A stretch of DNA of 44,219 nt from an uncultured Paraprevotella sp. (GTDB lineage Bacteria > Bacteroidota > Bacteroidia > Bacteroidales > Bacteroidaceae), in the NCBI GenBank assembly GCA_944321525.1, contig CALULQ010000032.1:1-44219 (forward strand). Reading direction: 5' to 3'. A model generated the notes under the pieces. That model saw only the letters and a program-made list of their open reading frames with translations. It had not been told where the DNA came from and searched no databases. The position numbers were made by a program, and so were the translations under genes. This document shows positions 40,322 through 44,219 of this stretch, one piece after another; positions within the stretch are counted from its first letter, which is position 1, and the number at the start of each line of letters is the position of its first letter.

Positions 40322-43198
40322 TTAGTTTCCGTTGTCCCACACAATGGGGGTGCCTGTCGCCGTGATGCCCTCGGCATGCACGCTCAACACCGTCTGTTTG
40401 CTGTTGTTGTAGAGGTTGACGGTGGCTTTCCCTTCAGCGTCGAATTCCACATTGGGGTTCCAGTAGAGCGTGCGGCGGTAGTCTTTCGTGTCCGGCAGAG
40501 GCTTCTGGCTGTAGTCGGGACTGTAGAAGTCCTCGCACACGGCATATCCGTCCAGTATGTAGTGCCTTTCGCGGTAGCTGGGCTGGTAGCCGTCGTCGGG
40601 GAAGAGCCGGTAGTCGATGACCACGTCCGGCTGGTTGCTGCCTTGGTAGTTCGGGCTTCCCTGCTCGCGCGGGGCATAGTCGGTGTAGATGTAGAGCTTG
40701 TCCAGGTTGCGCAGGTGTCGGTACTTGTCCATGTGCCCTTCCCCGGCATGTATGATGTCCGGCACGTTGATTTTCGAGCCGTTGAGCATTTGTGCCGGTG
40801 CCACGTCATGCCGTGTGTTTTTCAGGTTGATGGGTTTCCCGTCGTAGCGCACCTGCAGGAAATAGTCGCGGTCCATGCCCATGTCGCCGATGTAGGTGAT
40901 GGCCACCTGCTGGGGGAAGGTGACCCAGTTGTGCGTTCCCGTGCTCAGCCCGTAGTCGGCGGTCAGGTTGAAGGCCTCGTAGGCATCCACCACCAGGGCC
41001 GGTTTGCTCAGGTCGAGTTTGCGCAGTCCGCCCCGTTTGGTGCGCACCACCACGGTGGCGAGCTGCCGGTCGGTGAACGACGTCTGTGCGCCCGGTTCAT
41101 CGAACCGTTCGTCGCCCTCATACCGCGGGGCGTCCTGGTAGTAAGAATAGGGCTTGGTGAAGATGGGGTTGAAGCGGTTCAGCTTGACATAGTAGTCGGG
41201 ATAGGCCTCCTCGTCGGTGTATCCTTCTTTCATTTTTTCTTTGATGTACTCCACGCCCTTGTCCAGTCCGGCGGCTTGGAGCGACAGGACGTACTGGCCG
41301 TAGAGCAGCGGCGTCTGCAGGTAGAAAGTGCCGTTTTCGGTCGCTTGCATGAGGTCCATGTGGTCGGTGCCCTGCACGAACGACGACCACACGTTGACTT
41401 CCTTGTCCAGGTTGCTGATGACATATCCCGTGGAGAAGGGGTCGTGCAGGTTGTCTTCCACCATTTGCGAGTAGGGGTTGGTGTTGGCAGTGTTGTTGGA
41501 GTTGATGCCCGTCTGTCCTTGATCGGCGTTGTCGCGTTCGGCCATGATGTTCTCGATGGTCTCGTCCCGCTCCACCGATTCGTCGGGGATGAGCATGGTG
41601 CCGAGCCCCGGCAGCCAGTTCTCTTCCTTGACATTCTCTCCGTACACCCTCCGGAATTCCTGTATCCCGTTCACGCATCCCGAGATGGTCTGCACCTGTT
41701 CCGGCATGTGGCGGATGGCCATGGGTTCCGTGCCCGACATGGCTTTCCATGAATAGCGTCTCCAGCCCTGCACCATCATGAGCAGGTCGAGGGATTGGGT
41801 GCGGAGGCTGTCGTCCTGCTCGAAGTAGAAACCGGGGTCTTCCACGAATCCCTTCAGTTCGCTGCCCAGCAGCATTTCGGTGAGGATGTTGCCGTTGTCA
41901 TACGTGAGCTCGTCCGTAGCATGGTCGCGCACGGCCAGCGACACGTTGGGAGCGGTGGCCTGCGGGTCCTTGAGCTGCAGTTGCAGGGCGATGGGCTCGA
42001 AGGGCTCGTATTGTGGCTTTATGCCGCTGATGTCCATCTGCGGCTGGTCGTAGTCGTGGTGGTTGACGAACACCAGGCGGTCGGCGTAGATCCGCCCTTT
42101 CCCGTCGAACAGGGTGATTTGGTTCACGCCCGTGGGGAGCTGTGACAGGGGCACTTCGACCACGGCTTTTCCCGCTCCGTCGGGGCGGATGTCATAGAAT
42201 CCTTTCGACACGCCGCCCGACATGACTTGCAGTCCCAGGGCCGGCGTGGGCGTGGCGAGCCCGGCAGCCTGCACGGCGATGCGGAGCGCCTCGCCCGTGT
42301 TGTCCACCTGCATGGCGCATCCCTCCTTGGCCGGTTCGGGGAGCGGCACGGTGTAGTCGTAGCCTTGGTATTGGAACACGGCCTTGTATTTCTCTCCGGC
42401 GGGGATGGCGGGCAGGCCGAATGTGCCCCTTCCGCGGTGGAACACCTTGGAGCGTGCCACTTCCCGGCCCTTGCTGTCCCGGATGGAGAGCTCCACGTCG
42501 ATGTGCTGCCCCTCTGCCGTGTTGGCTTCGAAGGCCACCCGTCCGTTGGTGCCGGCGATGAGTTCCCCGCCTTCGGGGTAGAAGCGCACGTCGAGTTCCG
42601 GTTTGCCCTTCTTCGACTTGAAATAGCGTCGCATGGGCCTGAGCGTCATGTCCTTGGTGTAGTCGCCGGGCGTTTGCGGCTGGTCGAACACGGGGAACAC
42701 GCGCGAGTAGATCTTGTCATAGTCCGTGAAGAAGTTCCGCGCCATCTGTTTGTTGTAGAACAGGTATTCCGTCCAGTTGGAATGCGGGTGTTCGTAGACG
42801 CCGAAGTTCAGCATCCAGAGCGTGTAGGCCCGCATTTCGTAGTAGCCCGCGTAGAGGGAATCTTTCAGGGCGAAGGCCCCGTATGCGGTGCCGTCCGGCA
42901 TTTCCAGTTGCTGGCGTTCCACCAGGTAGCCGTCGGGCGTATAGAGTTCCACGTAGAGAATCTTGCTCAGGTCGGTGGGCTTCTTCTGGTCGGAGCGGGT
43001 GACGTAGGCTTTGTACCATATCGTGTCGCCCACGAAATAGCAGGTGTTGTCGAGGTGGAGGAACACTTTTTCCTGCGGTATGGCGGTTCCGAATTTCTCC
43101 ACCTTCTGGCTCAAGGCTTCCGGCGTCTGCGCGTCTTGTGCCTTTCCTGCGGCGGACAGGCACAATGCTGCCGCGCAAAGGATGAATGTTTTCTTCAT
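40322..43198 (-). CDS. large exported MG2-domain / plug-like envelope protein
   Basis: A 958-residue exported protein with signal peptide MKKTFILCAAALCLSAAGKA. Residues about 42-120 (KVFLHLDNTCYFVGDTIWYK) form the macroglobulin MG2-like domain found in a family of Bacteroidetes envelope proteins. Further beta domains follow, and towards the C-terminus TDRQLATVVVRTKRGG and the VPDIIHAGEG region resemble the plug domain of TonB receptors, but no 22-strand barrel follows. Such proteins are often encoded near ECF sigma systems. A TATCTTTG -7 box reading left is at 43239-43246. Probable periplasmic or outer-membrane role; the substrate is unknown. Confidence 0.75.
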   Translation of the reverse strand: MKKTFILCAAALCLSAAGKAQDAQTPEALSQKVEKFGTAIPQEKVFLHLDNTCYFVGDTIWYKAYVTRSDQKKPTDLSKILYVELYTPDGYLVERQQLEMPDGTAYGAFALKDSLYAGYYEMRAYTLWMLNFGVYEHPHSNWTEYLFYNKQMARNFFTDYDKIYSRVFPVFDQPQTPGDYTKDMTLRPMRRYFKSKKGKPELDVRFYPEGGELIAGTNGRVAFEANTAEGQHIDVELSIRDSKGREVARSKVFHRGRGTFGLPAIPAGEKYKAVFQYQGYDYTVPLPEPAKEGCAMQVDNTGEALRIAVQAAGLATPTPALGLQVMSGGVSKGFYDIRPDGAGKAVVEVPLSQLPTGVNQITLFDGKGRIYADRLVFVNHHDYDQPQMDISGIKPQYEPFEPIALQLQLKDPQATAPNVSLAVRDHATDELTYDNGNILTEMLLGSELKGFVEDPGFYFEQDDSLRTQSLDLLMMVQGWRRYSWKAMSGTEPMAIRHMPEQVQTISGCVNGIQEFRRVYGENVKEENWLPGLGTMLIPDESVERDETIENIMAERDNADQGQTGINSNNTANTNPYSQMVEDNLHDPFSTGYVISNLDKEVNVWSSFVQGTDHMDLMQATENGTFYLQTPLLYGQYVLSLQAAGLDKGVEYIKEKMKEGYTDEEAYPDYYVKLNRFNPIFTKPYSYYQDAPRYEGDERFDEPGAQTSFTDRQLATVVVRTKRGGLRKLDLSKPALVVDAYEAFNLTADYGLSTGTHNWVTFPQQVAITYIGDMGMDRDYFLQVRYDGKPINLKNTRHDVAPAQMLNGSKINVPDIIHAGEGHMDKYRHLRNLDKLYIYTDYAPREQGSPNYQGSNQPDVVIDYRLFPDDGYQPSYRERHYILDGYAVCEDFYSPDYSQKPLPDTKDYRRTLYWNPNVEFDAEGKATVNLYNNSKQTVLSVHAEGITATGTPIVWDNGN

Positions 43199-43238
43199 GT
43201 GACGAAAGGTTTTGTGCCCTGTTGGATTCGGGCTTCCG

Positions 43239-43246
43239 CAAAGATA
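43239..43246 (-). promoter_or_regulatory. -7 box of the MG2-domain gene
   Basis: TATCTTTG reading left, 40 bp before the ATG at 43198. Confidence 0.5.
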
Positions 43247-43306
43247 GTGGATTCTGGCGACTTACGGTCACTTTCCTTTCCCTTTTTTCACGTGAATGTG
43301 TGGCTT

Positions 43307-43480
43307 TCACACTTCCGCCACGCGCCACCGGTTGCCGGCATGGGGGTGCACCCGCTGCACGCCCATGCCGGCGAGTGCCTGCGCCAGCTTCATCAGGTTG
43401 ACGCCCGCCACGGCCTGTGGGTGCCGTCGGCGGAGGTCGGCGAGCAGGTCGGGCCCGGTGGCGGGGCGGAAGGGCGTTTC
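43307..43480 (-). pseudogene. possible C-terminal remnant of a DUF3874/VirE-like gene
   Basis: Reading left, the last 50 or so residues of the frame (TGPDLLADLRRRHPQAVAGV, then ALAGMGVQRVHPHAGN and RWRVAEV) resemble the winged-helix end of the virulence-associated E / DUF3874 proteins of Bacteroidetes mobile elements. The upstream part of the frame is low-complexity and not similar. No intact gene is present. This is a memory-based resemblance and may be wrong. Confidence 0.3.
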
Positions 43481-43753
43481 CCGCCCTGTCCGCATGTCGG
43501 ATTTCCGCCGACCGCTTTCCGTTCGCTCGCCTTCCGCAAGGCGCGATGCGCTTGTGCGCACGACGCGGGCGGACGTTCCCCAACAGGTGGGCCAAAGGAA
43601 CTTTGTATGTGCGGGCGGGAAAGACATGAATACAGCTTTCCACGAGTTTCCACAAAGTTACGTTTCTGTTTATTCGCGGGCCGAATCAGAGTGAAATTCA
43701 TCGGGTTCTCTGAAAAAATGCTCCCGTTTTTCTTCCGTTTCGGCGATTTTGTT

Positions 43754-43761
43754 TAATTTTG
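43754..43761 (+). promoter_or_regulatory. rightward -7 box for a gene or RNA beyond the window
   Basis: TAATTTTG matches TAnnTTTG. No convincing coding sequence follows within the window, so it probably serves a long leader or an RNA that continues past 44219. Confidence 0.4.
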
Positions 43762-43929
43762 CGCCATTGTTGGATATATGTATCTCCTTCCGATGCAGAG
43801 CGTCATGTATATCCGACGGGGAGAATTGAGAAAGATGAAAGGAAACGTAAATACATACAGCGGAATGGCGGTGCCCGCCCCTGTCGGGGAGGGTCTCTGT
43901 TTTATGCCGTTTTGGGGCGTTGATTTTCT

Positions 43930-44005
43930 GAAAGAAAACCTTTCTAATAATTTGCATGTCAGCAAATTATTTATATTCTCTCTTTCTCTCTCTCTCTCTC
44001 AAATT
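43930..44005 (+). other. structured leader with two hairpins and a CT tract
   Basis: GAAAGAAAACCTTTC at 43930-43944 and the perfect ten-base inverted repeat AATAATTTGC / GCAAATTATT at 43946-43955 and 43962-43971 could form two successive hairpins. They are followed by a pyrimidine tract with about nine CT dinucleotides (about 43978-44000). A small rightward open frame crosses it (43838 onward) but has no recognisable content. Confidence 0.4.
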
Positions 44006-44185
44006 TAGAGGCAGACGCTTACGCTTACGCGCGTTAAGATATAACTTCCCGGTTGAAGCACAAAGGACGGGGGAACTATTTTCTCCTCGTCCGGAAAGCC
44101 TGTTCGGAATCTTTCCGGACCATCCCCTTTTATCCCTTTTATTCCCCTCCCGTCCCTTGGCGGCAGGAGGCTGCGCCCTACGGCG

Positions 44186-44219
44186 GCATACGGCATGGAA
44201 TCCCGCCATGCCCGTATGC
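44186..44219. repeat. inverted repeat at the right window edge
   Basis: GCATACGGCATGG and CCATGCCCGTATGC form a near-perfect stem with a seven-base loop, ending at the last base of the window. It could be a terminator or part of a repeat; its right border is not visible. Confidence 0.4.

Noticed and set aside
43838..44008. A small rightward protein ending in SLSLSLS over the CT tract
   Set aside because: It has no recognisable domain, its codons follow the hairpins and the dinucleotide repeat, and the start is arbitrary. It is treated as part of a leader.
1..44219. tRNA, rRNA, insertion sequences, prophage genes
   Set aside because: I searched the intergenic regions by eye for tRNA arms, transposase motifs and phage genes and saw none. 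A covariance-model scan was not possible here.

Overview
The window is a GC-rich Bacteroidales chromosome segment. Evidence: many upstream regions carry the Bacteroidetes -7 box (TAnnTTTG); start sites lack Shine-Dalgarno sequences; lipoproteins are of Bacteroidetes type; and the housekeeping order xerD / aroQ-pyk-O-methyltransferase-rbfA-lolE-like is familiar from this order. Genus cannot be fixed from sequence alone.

Left arm (1-10000) is an accessory locus. A seven-gene leftward operon runs UDP-xylose-synthase-like SDR, UDP-galactopyranose mutase, short LanC-like protein, group-1 glycosyltransferase, GT7-like glycosyltransferase, C39-like/VKOR/thioredoxin fusion, and finally a 75-residue double-glycine precursor peptide with six core cysteines. 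Four of the junctions are exact ATGA or short overlaps. Beside it lie a LuxI/FeeM-like GNAT acyltransferase gene, a divergent PAS-LuxR-type regulator gene and an E1-like (ThiF/MoeB) adenylyltransferase gene. Three leftward promoters (operon, acyltransferase, E1) share an ACAC-N4-GTGT operator exactly 24 bp upstream of a TACATTTG-like -7 box; two of them have a second operator 38 bp further up. I read this as one regulon that makes a disulfide-rich, probably glycosylated RiPP. It has no radical SAM maturase and is controlled by an acyltransferase/LuxR pair.

10000-10976 is gene-free and repeat-rich: one copy of a dispersed AGTACTCGAGTACT palindrome element, hairpins, a 177-bp-period direct repeat and 14-bp degenerate arrays. 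10977-20559 is housekeeping: LolE-like permease, RbfA, O-methyltransferase, pyruvate kinase, AroQ, XerD, an OmpA/TPR lipoprotein, a cysteine-less TlpA-like lipoprotein and YifB.

20963-29542 is a sigma-54 system: a histidine kinase and NtrC-type regulator, divergent from a TolC/HlyD/ABC-ATPase/FtsX-permease efflux operon. The operon has a -24/-12 promoter and two GTCCA-N5-TGGAC enhancer sites. 29748-30409 is a higBA toxin-antitoxin pair. 30718-34011 holds metG, an AlkZ-related gene and a stand-alone PD-(D/E)XK-like nuclease gene.

34338-34546 is a probable invertible promoter: perfect 26-bp inverted repeats flank a consensus promoter that now points away from the 1037-residue surface lipoprotein gene at 34618, so that gene looks OFF in this assembly. 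The right end holds an ECF sigma/anti-sigma pair, a 958-residue MG2-domain envelope protein and a 1-kb gene-poor tail with a possible gene remnant, a structured leader and a CT tract. Four copies of the palindromic element are scattered in intergenic regions, three of them between converging genes.
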